Below, piece by piece: positions 25,139-34,124 of a DNA stretch of 64,000 nucleotides (its first letter is position 1; every line of letters starts with the position of its first letter). The position numbers and the translations under genes are program-made. Source of the DNA: JBBATK01 sp044228685 (lineage in GTDB: Bacteria > Bacteroidota > Ignavibacteria > Kapaibacteriales > NICIL-2); assembly GCA_044228685.1 (NCBI GenBank), contig JBGAUL010000003.1, positions 124,001-188,000 on the forward strand, given 5' to 3'. The notes beneath the pieces are model-generated. The model worked only from the letters and a program-made list of their open reading frames with translations. It had not been told where the DNA came from and made no database searches.

Positions 25139-25964
25139 ATTCGTCAATCTTATTGAATTCTTCCTGCCAATCAACACCCGGAGCCAAGCCTGTGCTCTCG
25201 AGATGTGTTGAGAGTGTTGGACGCGGCACCCAGAGCGAGAATCGACGTCCACCAAGTATTGTTCCTAAACAAGTCAACCAGCTCTTTACTACAACGCGCA
25301 TCATCCAAGCACTTTGTAAGGCCAGACCTAGCGCACTGAAAGGATTGATGAGCTTGCGTCTGGTTAACACCAGCCATAGCCCTGTATCGTAGTTCTTTCG
25401 CTCAAAACTCCGCATCACGGATTCGGCTTCCGCTAATGATTCTTTGCGCGCCATGAAGGTCAGGCAGGTTGTTCCAACCGTCGACCATCTTCTATCTCCG
25501 AAGGCCACTTCTTCTTCTTTGCTTCGATGTATATCCATGGAGTAATAATCTGGATGATCGTAGCTCGTGACAAAGTCGGCTGTGGGATGTGCGCGCATAA
25601 ACTCATGACAGAGTTGCACTGCATTGGGTAGGTAGAAATAATCATCTTCTGCCAAGTACACATACTCAGCATGTGTTTGCGACAGCGCGGCGTCAAGCTG
25701 CAATGCGAAGGTTGCCGCATTACCGACCTTGTTGCAGTTCATGACGGTCAGCTCGGAGTCGTTGAAGAGCGATCGGAACAGCGCTTCGTATTCAGGCGGA
25801 CATCCATCGAGTATTGCCAAAACATGCACGCGAAGTGATCCCAGCGCTCGCTTAAAGGAGCGCAATGCCAGTTCCGTAAGCGCCAACTTGTTGTCTGCAT
25901 GAATCGCAGGCACCTTGGAAACACCCGGGTAGACGCGATATGCTATGAAAAGGTCAAGACTCAT
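25137..25964 (-). CDS. GT-A fold glycosyltransferase
   Basis: A 275-residue soluble protein. The N-terminal half has the GT-A nucleotide-binding layout: LFIAYRVYPG, ALRSFKRAL, VHVLAILDG, and the acidic metal-binding motif YVYLAEDDYFYLP near residue 103 in place of DxD. An aromatic acceptor-side region follows (FVTSYDHPDYYSMD). It is a single-gene unit with its own terminator. The sugar and acceptor are not readable. The intron downstream leaves its coding sequence intact. Confidence 0.75.
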   Translation of the reverse strand: MSLDLFIAYRVYPGVSKVPAIHADNKLALTELALRSFKRALGSLRVHVLAILDGCPPEYEALFRSLFNDSELTVMNCNKVGNAATFALQLDAALSQTHAEYVYLAEDDYFYLPNAVQLCHEFMRAHPTADFVTSYDHPDYYSMDIHRSKEEEVAFGDRRWSTVGTTCLTFMARKESLAEAESVMRSFERKNYDTGLWLVLTRRKLINPFSALGLALQSAWMMRVVVKSWLTCLGTILGGRRFSLWVPRPTLSTHLESTGLAPGVDWQEEFNKIDE

Positions 25965-26114
25965 TCTAGATTCCCAATGCGAAACGAAAATACGGCAGAT
26001 TCAATCGCGTCTATGAGTCGAGTGTGCGATTCTCGTTAGAAGCATAGCTTCCGAACGCTCTGGTCTGCTGTTAAGCAACCACAATTCTCGACGGCATCTT
26101 CGTATTATTGCTCC

Positions 26115-26942
26115 ATGAAATTTATGACCCGATTGTCGGCAACTCGCCTCCTCATTGCTTCGCTTCTCATGACCGTACTATCGTCCATGACGAGCTATGC
26201 AAGTTCTCCTTCAGTCTTGGCACCTGCTGAAAATTCCGGAAGTAGCGACTGGATGTCTGCATCCACGCCATTACCGACAATGTTGAGCTTTAGCACCGGT
26301 TTCGACTTCAGCTTTCATCAGGCTGCGTTTGTGCTAAAAGATGCGGGAGTAGTTTGCTGCAGCACTTCAACAGGCGAGGGCTCAGGCGTACATGGAGGCT
26401 TGGGATTGAATATTCCGATTTCTTCGTGGATGTATTTGTACACGAGGCTTGGCTTAGAAGGACACGGATCACTATTCTCAACAGACAAAGCTCAAGACAG
26501 TATACCAACTCCAGTGGTAAATCAGAAAGTAGGTGTTACTCTTCAGCGCTTTTCTGATGTGTCTATGGCTTCGATGAATCTTGATCTCATGCTCCAACCG
26601 GTGTTGAGCCGACGTCCCTTCATCTATCTCTGCGCCGGTGCATCCATGTCTGTGCCGCTGCAAAACTCCTTCTTCTCCTACGAGCAAATCATTGAACCCT
26701 TGAGCGTGAATTATACCAACGGTACCCAGTCACGCGATTTCGAACAAGGGTCCGTCTCAGGTCTACGCAAACTCCAACTCGGAATTCGCGGTGGAATTGG
26801 CACCATCATTCGCCTGCGCACATTGAATGTGTTGGTTGAAGCTCTGGCCCACCACAACCTCATGGCACTCACCAGCGACGCGGCCGTGAACTGGCGTTAC
26901 AACGCTGTCTATATCAATCTCGGATTAGTTAAAAGCTGGTAG
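26115..26942 (+). CDS. Secreted or outer-membrane beta-barrel protein of unknown role
   Basis: This 275-residue protein starts with a signal peptide (LSATRLLIASLLMTVLSSMTSYA). The mature protein alternates Gly-rich strands (GGLGLNIPISSWMYLYTRLG, LQLGIRGGIGTII, YNAVYINLGLVKSW), in keeping with an 8-12 strand outer-membrane barrel (PorT/OmpW-like shape). It contains a Cys-Cys pair (GVVCCSTSTG). No family is recognised. It stands alone between a leftward glycosyltransferase and leftward rpmG. Confidence 0.6.
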   Translation: MKFMTRLSATRLLIASLLMTVLSSMTSYASSPSVLAPAENSGSSDWMSASTPLPTMLSFSTGFDFSFHQAAFVLKDAGVVCCSTSTGEGSGVHGGLGLNIPISSWMYLYTRLGLEGHGSLFSTDKAQDSIPTPVVNQKVGVTLQRFSDVSMASMNLDLMLQPVLSRRPFIYLCAGASMSVPLQNSFFSYEQIIEPLSVNYTNGTQSRDFEQGSVSGLRKLQLGIRGGIGTIIRLRTLNVLVEALAHHNLMALTSDAAVNWRYNAVYINLGLVKSW

Positions 26943-27060
26943 GGTCTTCGTCAATAATCTCGCGATCACACTGCCTCGAGCTTTGATCACCTATGCATTG
27001 AGCATTTAGGGATGGCTTAGCCTGTGTCCTGCCGGCTACTTCAATCGACAATCTTGACAC

Positions 27061-27096
27061 AAAAAAAAAGACCGTAGAACTCTTCAGTCTACAGTC
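27061..27096 (-). terminator. Terminator after rpmG
   Basis: Minus strand: GACTGTAGA, nine-base loop, TCTACGGTC (one G-T pair), then TTTTTTTTT. It lies 56 bases after the rpmG stop. Confidence 0.8.
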
Positions 27097-27152
27097 TTCA
27101 ATCTTCTTTTGAATGTACAAACCAACACGCGTAGCGTCGTAAAGACGACAGC

Positions 27153-27332
27153 TTAGCGGATTTCCTTGTGAACGGTATGACGACGAAGGAATGGATTGTA
27201 CTTCTTGAGTTCAATACGCTCAGTCGTATTCTGACGATTTTTCATCGTTGAATAACGTGAAGCTGGTTTGCCTTCTTTTGCTGCTTCTGTGCACTCTAGG
27301 GTGATAATGACCCGTGCGCCTTTCTTTGCCAT
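27153..27332 (-). CDS. rpmG: 50S ribosomal protein L33
   Basis: A 59-residue basic protein starting MAKKGARVIITLECTEAA and ending LKKYNPFLRRHTVHKEI, which is the Bacteroidota form of L33. Only one Cys is present, so it is the zinc-free (C-minus) type. The ATG at 27332 is preferred to an in-frame upstream start at 27371 because the added residues have no L33 similarity. It has a full promoter and its own terminator, so it is transcribed alone. Confidence 0.95.
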   Translation of the reverse strand: MAKKGARVIITLECTEAAKEGKPASRYSTMKNRQNTTERIELKKYNPFLRRHTVHKEIR

Positions 27333-27383
27333 GATTCTTCTCGACTGGAGTGTGACAATGTTGCCGGCCACTTGACCGGGTCA

Positions 27384-27413
27384 CAAAGATACGCCTAAAG
27401 CGCAATTGTGCAA
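27384..27413 (-). promoter_or_regulatory. rpmG promoter
   Basis: Reading leftward: TTTTG with TTG at 27413-27411, exactly 19 bases, then TATCTTTG (27391-27384). Full match to the TTG-N19-TAnnTTTG pattern, about 50 bases before the rpmG ATG. Confidence 0.75.
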
Positions 27414-27441
27414 AACTCTATCTCAACTTGCTGAAAAAAGG

Positions 27442-28455
27442 TCAAAATTGACGCAAAACACGCACATCGTTCTCATACAACAGGCGAATATCATCGATTC
27501 CGGTGCGCAGCATGGTCACACGCTCGATACCAAAACCAAATGCATAACCGCGGTACACTTCCGGATCAAGTCCACAGGTACGCAGCACATTTGGATGAAC
27601 CATTCCGCATCCCACGACTTCTAGCCAGCCTGAGTATTTGCACACGCGACAACCTTTGCCTTTACACAAGAAGCAGGTGATATCCATCTCAGCGCTTGGT
27701 TCGGTAAAGGGAAAGTAGGATGCGCGGAAACGGAACTTGATGTCCTGACCGTACATCTCCTTCGCAAATGTCACCATCGTTCCTTTGAGCTCGGCAAAGG
27801 TCACGTCGGTATTGATATAAATCCCATCCAGCTGATGGAACTCAGCCAATGCTCGAGCACTGATGGCTTCGTTGCGATAAACACGTCCTGGCATGATAGC
27901 GCGAATCGGCGGTTTCATGCTTTGCATGAGACGAATCTGCACCGGTGTGGTGTGAGTTCTCAGCAAAGTCTTCTCGCGATCCTTGACGAAGAAGGTATCC
28001 TGCATGTCGCGAGCCGGATGATCCGGAGCGAAGTTCAGCGCTTCGAAGTTGTGGTAATCGTCTTCGATGTCCGGACCCTTTGCCACGCTGAATCCCATAC
28101 GAACAAAGATGTCGGTCATGCGATCCATGGTTTGGCGAATTGGGTGCAGACTGCCGACCGGTCTTGCGCGACCCGGCAGACTAAGATCCAAGTCCGTTCC
28201 CGTCTCAGCTTGCGCCTCAAACTGCTCCTTCAACGCTTGATACTGCGACTCTGCCAAACTGCGCAGAGCATTCAACTCCTTACCTACCGTCGGTTTGAGT
28301 TCTTTGGGAACGTCGCGAAGCTGATCGGTGAGGGCACGAAGAGTTCCCTTTTGGACCAAATGTTTCAGGCGAAATGATTCCAAGTCATCAGCACTTTTTA
28401 CGGTGCTAAGCATGGATTCGATGTCGCTACGTAGTTCTTTTATCCTATCAAGCAT
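27442..28455 (-). CDS. pheS: Phenylalanyl-tRNA synthetase alpha subunit
   Basis: A 337-residue class II synthetase subunit. It has an N-terminal coiled coil (residues 1-85), motif 1 region HPIRQTMDRMTDIFVRMGF near 105, motif 2 PGRVYRNEAISARALAEFHQ near 190, and motif 3 YAFGFGIERVTMLRTGIDDI near 305. An extra Cys-rich loop CFLCKGKGCRVCKYSGW near 260 could hold zinc. It charges tRNA-Phe together with PheT, which is not next to it here. A terminator from the upstream ABC gene separates it from the transporter. Confidence 0.95.
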   Translation of the reverse strand: MLDRIKELRSDIESMLSTVKSADDLESFRLKHLVQKGTLRALTDQLRDVPKELKPTVGKELNALRSLAESQYQALKEQFEAQAETGTDLDLSLPGRARPVGSLHPIRQTMDRMTDIFVRMGFSVAKGPDIEDDYHNFEALNFAPDHPARDMQDTFFVKDREKTLLRTHTTPVQIRLMQSMKPPIRAIMPGRVYRNEAISARALAEFHQLDGIYINTDVTFAELKGTMVTFAKEMYGQDIKFRFRASYFPFTEPSAEMDITCFLCKGKGCRVCKYSGWLEVVGCGMVHPNVLRTCGLDPEVYRGYAFGFGIERVTMLRTGIDDIRLLYENDVRVLRQF

Positions 28456-28494
28456 GATGTGGGGCCAGATTCAGTGTTTATGCAAAATGCAAAA

Positions 28495-28532
28495 AAGCTC
28501 GCGACCGGCAGGAGTGTAGTGGTCGCAAGCTC
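28495..28532 (-). terminator. Terminator after the ABC exporter gene
   Basis: Minus strand: AGCTTGCGACC, 14-base loop, GGTCGCGAGCT, then TTTTTT. Eleven pairs with one G-T. It lies between the ABC exporter stop and pheS. Confidence 0.8.
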
Positions 28533-28609
28533 TGAGTTTTAGTGACGCGCTGAGGCTTCTGCGAATTGCCGTCAAGGAGCTAGGCTCACTACAATTCACA
28601 TCGCAAACA

Positions 28610-30361
28610 TTACACAACCTGCTTGCGCTCGCCGATTTGTTGACGCCACATAGCGTAGTAGAGTCCTTTTTCTTCCAACAGCGAATCGTGTGTTCCCTGC
28701 TCGACGATATTGCCACGTTCCAAAACGTAGATACGATCGGCGTGCATGATGGTGCTGAGACGGTGCGCGATCATGACGGTCGTTTGTTCTTTTCGATGGG
28801 AAATCGCACGGACGGTATCGGTGATTTCTTCTTCGGTGATTGAATCAAGCGCGCTGGTTGCTTCATCGAAAATGAGAAGTTCGGGTTGACGCAGGAGCGC
28901 GCGTGCGATAGACAGACGTTGACGTTCTCCTCCGCTGACCTTCACGCCGCCTTCACCAATGACTGTGTCGAGTCCGTGTTCGGCACGGGCAAGCAGACTA
29001 TCGCATGCAGCCTTTCGCAGAACATCGATACAGTCGCTGTCGGTTGCAGTTGGATTCACGAAGAGCAAATTGTCGCGAATCGAACCGCTGAACAGTTGCG
29101 TGTCTTGTGTTACAAATCCAATGCGATTGCGCAGTTCGTCAAAATCAATGTTTGAAGAATCAACATCGTTGTATAACAAGCTCCCTTCATCGGGATGATA
29201 GAGTCCGACGAGCAGTTTCACCAATGTTGTTTTACCTGAACCACTCGGTCCGACAAAAGCCACCGTCTGTCGTCGATCAATTTTCACACTAATATTATCC
29301 AATGCACGATGTGCCGAGCTCTGGTGTTTGAACGCAACATTTTCCATACGAATTGAGCTCAGAGTTCCAATGCGCTCAGGATGTGCCGGCTTGACTTCAG
29401 TTGGAGTCTCGAATATCTTCTGAAGATTATTAAGAGATACTTCCGACTCGCGATAGATGTTGATGATGTTGCCTAATTCTTGCAGAGGACCAAAGATGAA
29501 GAAGCTATAGACAAAGAGCGAGAAGAGTTGTCCGATGGAGATTTGCTTATCGAAGACCAGATAAAACATCAAGAACAAAATGCAAGTGCGCAGAAAATTC
29601 ACTGTAGTTCCTTGAATAAAACTCAGTGAGCGGATGTAGCGCACCTTCTTCAATTCTAGTCCGAGGATTTTTTTGGTAACACCATTGAGACGATTGATTT
29701 CTTGATTAGCTAAGCCCAAAGACTTGACCAATTCAATGTTGCGTAGCGACTCGGTCGTTGAACCGCTGAGTGCAGTAGTCTCATTGACAATGACTCTCTG
29801 CATCTTCTTAATTCTCTTGCTGAGTTTGGAACTAACGATGCCAATCAACGGAGCTGCACTGAAGTAAATCAATACCACTGCCCAGTGCACGCTAAATGCA
29901 TAGATGGTAACAAAGACCAATCCGATAAGGGTTGTGAAGAGCACATTAATTCCGGCATTCACAATACGCTCAACATCTGCACGCGCTTTTTGAAGGATGC
30001 TTAGGGTTTCTCCGCTTCGCTGATCTTCAAAGACGTTGTAGGGTAATTCCAAGGAGTGCTTGAGTCCGTCGGCATACATTGAGGCACCAACTTTTTGCAC
30101 AATCGTATTCACGAAATAGTCCTGAAAGTTCTTTGCCACTCTCGACACAAAAGCAGCACCAACAGACAAGCCGAGATAGTATAAGATCTCCGATACAAAC
30201 TCATTGAGGGTCAACTTGTCGTGCTGCATCACCACGTTGTCGATGGTGAGACGAAACACATAGGGATCTAGGAGAGAAAAAACTTGGTTAATAGCCGCAA
30301 GGACCAAAGTCAAGGCTACCAGCGATTTGTAATTCGCCAGGTAGGAATACAGTAGTTTCAT
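28610..30361 (-). CDS. ABC exporter, fused permease-ATPase (MsbA/LipA type)
   Basis: The ATG at 30361 (583 residues) is chosen because a -7 promoter box lies at 30383-30390, overlapping the alternative ATG at 30385. The six-helix membrane domain spans residues ~10-320. The ATPase follows, with Walker A GPSGSGKTTL near 368, Q-loop, signature VSGGERQRLSIARAL near 470, Walker B LLIFDEATSALD, and H-loop MIAHRLST. All catalytic elements are intact. It probably works as a homodimer exporting lipid or drug-like substrates; the substrate cannot be read. Confidence 0.9.
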   Translation of the reverse strand: MKLLYSYLANYKSLVALTLVLAAINQVFSLLDPYVFRLTIDNVVMQHDKLTLNEFVSEILYYLGLSVGAAFVSRVAKNFQDYFVNTIVQKVGASMYADGLKHSLELPYNVFEDQRSGETLSILQKARADVERIVNAGINVLFTTLIGLVFVTIYAFSVHWAVVLIYFSAAPLIGIVSSKLSKRIKKMQRVIVNETTALSGSTTESLRNIELVKSLGLANQEINRLNGVTKKILGLELKKVRYIRSLSFIQGTTVNFLRTCILFLMFYLVFDKQISIGQLFSLFVYSFFIFGPLQELGNIINIYRESEVSLNNLQKIFETPTEVKPAHPERIGTLSSIRMENVAFKHQSSAHRALDNISVKIDRRQTVAFVGPSGSGKTTLVKLLVGLYHPDEGSLLYNDVDSSNIDFDELRNRIGFVTQDTQLFSGSIRDNLLFVNPTATDSDCIDVLRKAACDSLLARAEHGLDTVIGEGGVKVSGGERQRLSIARALLRQPELLIFDEATSALDSITEEEITDTVRAISHRKEQTTVMIAHRLSTIMHADRIYVLERGNIVEQGTHDSLLEEKGLYYAMWRQQIGERKQVV

Positions 30362-30382
30362 AGAGGTACTTCGTTGTTGCGA

Positions 30383-30390
30383 CAAAAATA
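30383..30390 (-). promoter_or_regulatory. Candidate -7 box of the ABC exporter gene
   Basis: TATTTTTG on the minus strand matches TAnnTTTG. No TTG occurs at 19 bases. Transcription would begin near 30376, which favours the ATG at 30361. Confidence 0.45.
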
Positions 30391-30552
30391 GGGTATTGAT
30401 GTTGTAACAGCGAGATAGAATGCACTTATGTGTTTGTCGGAACAGATAATTAAGCGTTATTTCATCAAATCACTAACAGAAGCTCGATGACACTTGTGTT
30501 TTGTCAGAATGAATTGACCCAAGTGTGAAATGCGCTATGTTGCGCACTGCGC

Positions 30553-32112
30553 ATGAAATCAGATGCTTTATCACAAATACGACGCTTGATCTCCAGACCA
30601 ACGTGGTCAGCGACAATCGTCGTACTTCTCGTCATCCTCTCTCGTCTGCTCACTCGCGAGCACTCGCCACTATCGTGGGATGCCTCGAGTTTCTTCCTCG
30701 CAGCAAACGACTACAACATCGCTGAAGATCGTCCACATTTGCCAGGTTACTTCTTACACGTCCAGTCGATTCGCTTCTTCCGTCTCTTCCTACATCCCAC
30801 GCTCTCCAATATCGCACCGTCGATTTTTTGGTCTATTATAGGCTCGCTTCTTCTGCTCCACCTACTCCGCAAGAAGCTCGACCTCGAACGAGCTCTGCTC
30901 GGCACTCTTTTGATGTGCGCTAACCCAATGCTGTGGTTCTATGGATCGGTTTCGGAGAGTTATGCTTTTGATTACGCCTTCTCGCTCATTGTCATCAGTT
31001 GCATTTCCAATGCTCGTCTTCTTTTCTTCGCCGTGCCGGCATTGGCTCTTGGTGCAGGTTTTCGGCAAAGTAGTGCCGTGCTCCTCAGTCCTTTGGTATT
31101 GTATGCTTTGTTCAATGCATGGAAGGTAGGCCAACTTCGCTGGCGCAGTCTGATCAGCAGCGTCGTACTTGCACTTGCACTCTTGAGCGCATGGCTAATC
31201 CCCTTTCTCCAGACCTGTGGCGGTCTGCAAGCTTACTTGAGACTCTATTCCAGCAACACTCCCAGAGCCTTCGTTGGAGTTTTGCCGAATGCAGTTACTC
31301 TACTACAATACTCTTTGTGGGCATGTCTGTGCTTTGTGGGTATCGCTGTCTTTCATCGCAGAAGATCAGATCAAGCTGAAGAACCGCAAGCTGTTCGCGC
31401 TCTTTCACCGATGACGCTTGCGTTGTGGATGGTACCGGCACTGGCAACATTTATCATCACGACCTACACCAAGGGATATCTGCTGTTGGTGTTAGGTGCG
31501 GCCGTTCTTATGCTGCTGTCAACTCTCGCTTCAATGAAACCGAGGTGGATTGTGATGTGGATTGCGATTGAGGTGGGAGTGTTTTTGTTTAGTCCTTACT
31601 ACGATCCTCCCATGGGACTTTGGACGAGCGGCGTGCGAACGGAGTCTGCCTTGACGAGAGCAGTTCAACGTACATTCAGTGTTTTCGCAATGAGCTGGCA
31701 ACATATCCGCGCACAAAATCAATGTCTGGACGCGTCATTGGATTTCACTTCGAGACTTGACAGTTCATACAAGTACATCTTCGTGGATCCCAGCTACTAT
31801 GTCTCTGCCAGAGCCTTGCAGAGTTCAGACAGTACGTATTCCTTTTGCATGCTTGATCCCGAGAATTCGGATTATTTGTTGGAGCACCGAGCTTTGTCGC
31901 AAGTCCGTCGTGCCGGTCTTGAGAGCATTACCGACTCCGCAGTGATTTTCACCACTTTTGATGTTGTGCGGAATCAGCCGCTATTGTCAATGCCTGTCAT
32001 GGTAAAAGCTCAGTCGTGCTGCTGTCGCTTTCCACATGATCCGGCGTCACGCGAGAGCCTCATTCGGTGGTACAAACAGCGTTTTGGAAGCGGAAGCACT
32101 ACCGGACACTAG
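30553..32112 (+). CDS. Integral membrane protein, glycosyltransferase 39/PMT-like
   Basis: A 519-residue protein with ten or more hydrophobic segments up to about residue 350 and a soluble C-terminal part. It starts with a basic cytoplasmic stretch, one helix (TIVVLLVILSRLL), and then a luminal loop SPLSWDASSFFLAANDYN with the Asp position typical of GT-C enzymes, followed by HLPGYFLH. These features suit polyprenyl-phosphate-sugar-dependent glycosyltransferases of the GT39 type. The sugar and acceptor are unknown. It stands alone between divergent and rightward genes. Confidence 0.6.
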   Translation: MKSDALSQIRRLISRPTWSATIVVLLVILSRLLTREHSPLSWDASSFFLAANDYNIAEDRPHLPGYFLHVQSIRFFRLFLHPTLSNIAPSIFWSIIGSLLLLHLLRKKLDLERALLGTLLMCANPMLWFYGSVSESYAFDYAFSLIVISCISNARLLFFAVPALALGAGFRQSSAVLLSPLVLYALFNAWKVGQLRWRSLISSVVLALALLSAWLIPFLQTCGGLQAYLRLYSSNTPRAFVGVLPNAVTLLQYSLWACLCFVGIAVFHRRRSDQAEEPQAVRALSPMTLALWMVPALATFIITTYTKGYLLLVLGAAVLMLLSTLASMKPRWIVMWIAIEVGVFLFSPYYDPPMGLWTSGVRTESALTRAVQRTFSVFAMSWQHIRAQNQCLDASLDFTSRLDSSYKYIFVDPSYYVSARALQSSDSTYSFCMLDPENSDYLLEHRALSQVRRAGLESITDSAVIFTTFDVVRNQPLLSMPVMVKAQSCCCRFPHDPASRESLIRWYKQRFGSGSTTGH

Positions 32113-32195
32113 TGAAACCAATTCCCCTGGGCTCAGCCTCCAATGAATGCTCCCAGTAGTTAAATTGCGAGTCACAGTCATTTTTCCCACCCACA

Positions 32196-33374
32196 TTGAA
32201 CATCGTGGATCAGAACACAGAATTTGGATTTAATACTTCAGAAGAGCAAAACGCCATTCGCGCGGCTATACGCGAGTTTGCTGAGAATGAGATTCGTCCG
32301 GTGGTTATGCACCATGATGAGACTCAAGAATTCCCTCACGAGATCTTTCGCAAGCTAGGCGACTTAGGTTTTCTCGGCGTTGTGATTCCTCCCGAGTACA
32401 ATGGTTCGGGTTTGGGATACATGGAGTATGCCATTACGGTTGAAGAAGTAGCACGTGTTTGTCCGAGCGTCGCACTCGGTGTAGCGGCACACAACGGACT
32501 CTGCACCAGCCACATCTTTCGCTTCGGCAGCGAAGCGCTGCGTCAGAAATACGTCACTCGCTTGGCAGCCGGTGAAACATTAGGTGCATGGGGATTGACC
32601 GAGCCAAATGCCGGCTCCGATGCCGGTGGAACACAAACCACAGCTCGGCGCGAGGGCGACTACTACATCCTCAACGGATCCAAGAACTTCATTACCCATG
32701 GCAACGTGGGCGATATCGCAGTGGTCATGGCAATGACTGACATCAGCAAGGGCAAGAAAGGAATCAGCGCCTTTGCGATTGATAAATCAATGGAAGGATT
32801 CTTCCCTTCAAAGAAAGAAAACAAGTTGGGCATGCGTTGTAGCGACACAGCGTCATTGACCTTCGACAACGTCCGCGTTCCGGCTGATCACTTGATTGGT
32901 GCTGAAGGCGAAGGATTCGTACAAGCATTACAGATACTAGACGGCGGACGCATTTCTATTGCAGCACTCAGCGTTGGACTTGCCCAAGGCGCATGCGAGG
33001 CGGCACTGCAATACAGTCGTCAGCGCGTTCAATTCGGCAAGCCAATCGGCGACCAGCAAGGAATCATGATGAAGCTGGCTCGCATGAGCATGAACATTGA
33101 TGCAGCTCGCGCACTTACCTACCGTGCAGCGTGGCTGCGCGATATGGGACGTCCTTTCGGCAAAGAAGCATCGCAAGCAAAACTCTTTGCCAGCGAAGTC
33201 GCTGTAAACGTAGCTGAGGAAGCCGTTCAAATACACGGCGGCTATGGCTACATCAAGGAATTCCCGGTTGAGAAGTATTGGCGCGACTCCAAGCTCCTGA
33301 CAATCGGAGAAGGAACCAGCGAGGTTCAGAAGCTCGTTATTGCTCGCGCTGAACTCGCGGCAATTAAGTCTTAA
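32196..33374 (+). CDS. Acyl-CoA dehydrogenase
   Basis: A 392-residue FAD enzyme of the short/medium-chain group. The N-terminal helical domain has FAENEIRPVV and FLGVVIPPEYNGSGLGY. The flavin-binding signature GAWGLTEPNAGSDAGG is near residue 130. The C-terminal signature is IHGGYGYIKEFPVEKYWRDS with IGEGTSEVQ near 375. It oxidises acyl-CoA to trans-2-enoyl-CoA and passes electrons to an electron-transfer flavoprotein. The start is TTG at 32196 or GTG at 32205; no ATG is in reach. It appears to be a single gene, and no beta-oxidation partner is adjacent. Confidence 0.92.
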   Translation: MNIVDQNTEFGFNTSEEQNAIRAAIREFAENEIRPVVMHHDETQEFPHEIFRKLGDLGFLGVVIPPEYNGSGLGYMEYAITVEEVARVCPSVALGVAAHNGLCTSHIFRFGSEALRQKYVTRLAAGETLGAWGLTEPNAGSDAGGTQTTARREGDYYILNGSKNFITHGNVGDIAVVMAMTDISKGKKGISAFAIDKSMEGFFPSKKENKLGMRCSDTASLTFDNVRVPADHLIGAEGEGFVQALQILDGGRISIAALSVGLAQGACEAALQYSRQRVQFGKPIGDQQGIMMKLARMSMNIDAARALTYRAAWLRDMGRPFGKEASQAKLFASEVAVNVAEEAVQIHGGYGYIKEFPVEKYWRDSKLLTIGEGTSEVQKLVIARAELAAIKS

Positions 33375-33600
33375 AAAGACCGCTATCCCTCACATCTCTG
33401 CTTCATCCACTGTTCAGAATTCAGCTTGAACAGAGGCGCTCTCGTGCACCCTATAAAAACATTTGGTGAATTCAGAATATTTCTTTGATTATTTCTTATC
33501 TCAATGTAGTTTGGCATTGCCGCAAAGGGGAACTCACTCACACTTCGGATTAGCAGAAGTCTAAATTACGTTCGTTGTACTACCAGATGGGAGTAAGGTT

Positions 33601-34023
33601 ATGTCGCGCAGTCTAAACAAAGTGATGCTCATCGGAAATGTCGGCAAGGACCCAGACGTTAATTATACAGCGAGTGGTATCCCGGTAGCACAATTCCGTT
33701 TAGCCACAACGGAGTCACGCAAGGACAAAGAAGGTCAGTATCAAGAGCACACTGAATGGCACACCATTATTGCCTGGAGAGGTCTGGCAGAAATCATCCA
33801 GAGACTGGTACATCGAGGTTCACGCGTGTACATTGAGGGTCGCCTTCAGACCAGAATATTCGAAGATCAAACCGGAACGAAAAAGTATTTCACGGAAGTT
33901 GTCGCGGATAACATGTTGTTGCTTGACGGACGCAAGACAGAAGATGCAGCTCCATCGGGCGCAGACTTCAGTCATTCAGCTCCGGCAGAGAGCGCAGCCG
34001 CAGAAGACGATATCCCCTTTTAA
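33601..34023 (+). CDS. ssb: Single-stranded DNA-binding protein
   Basis: A 140-residue protein. The OB fold covers residues 1-108 (LNKVMLIGNVGKDPDV, EWHTIIAWRGLAEI, YIEGRLQTRIFEDQTG). A disordered Ala/Ser/acidic tail then ends in the conserved partner-binding tip DDIPF. It works as a tetramer coating ssDNA during replication and repair. It has a good terminator directly after and a 226-base upstream region without genes, where no certain promoter was found. Confidence 0.96.
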   Translation: MSRSLNKVMLIGNVGKDPDVNYTASGIPVAQFRLATTESRKDKEGQYQEHTEWHTIIAWRGLAEIIQRLVHRGSRVYIEGRLQTRIFEDQTGTKKYFTEVVADNMLLLDGRKTEDAAPSGADFSHSAPAESAAAEDDIPF

Positions 34024-34051
34024 TACGCTAGTACAGCATTAGAACTCGCTA

Positions 34052-34081
34052 AGCTCTGAAATTTATCAGAGCTTTTTTTTT
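34052..34081 (+). terminator. ssb terminator
   Basis: AGCTCTGA, six-base loop, TCAGAGCT followed by TTTTTTT. Perfect eight-pair stem, 28 bases past the ssb stop. Confidence 0.88.
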
Positions 34082-34124
34082 ATTGAGTCGTAGTTTGCCC
34101 CTCTGCATCACCAAGCAAAAGCCA

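Noticed and set aside
30490..30526. ACACTTG ... CAAGTGT inverted repeat upstream of the membrane glycosyltransferase-like gene
   Set aside because: Seven-base arms separated by 23 bases are too far apart for a usual operator or hairpin, and no promoter supports it.
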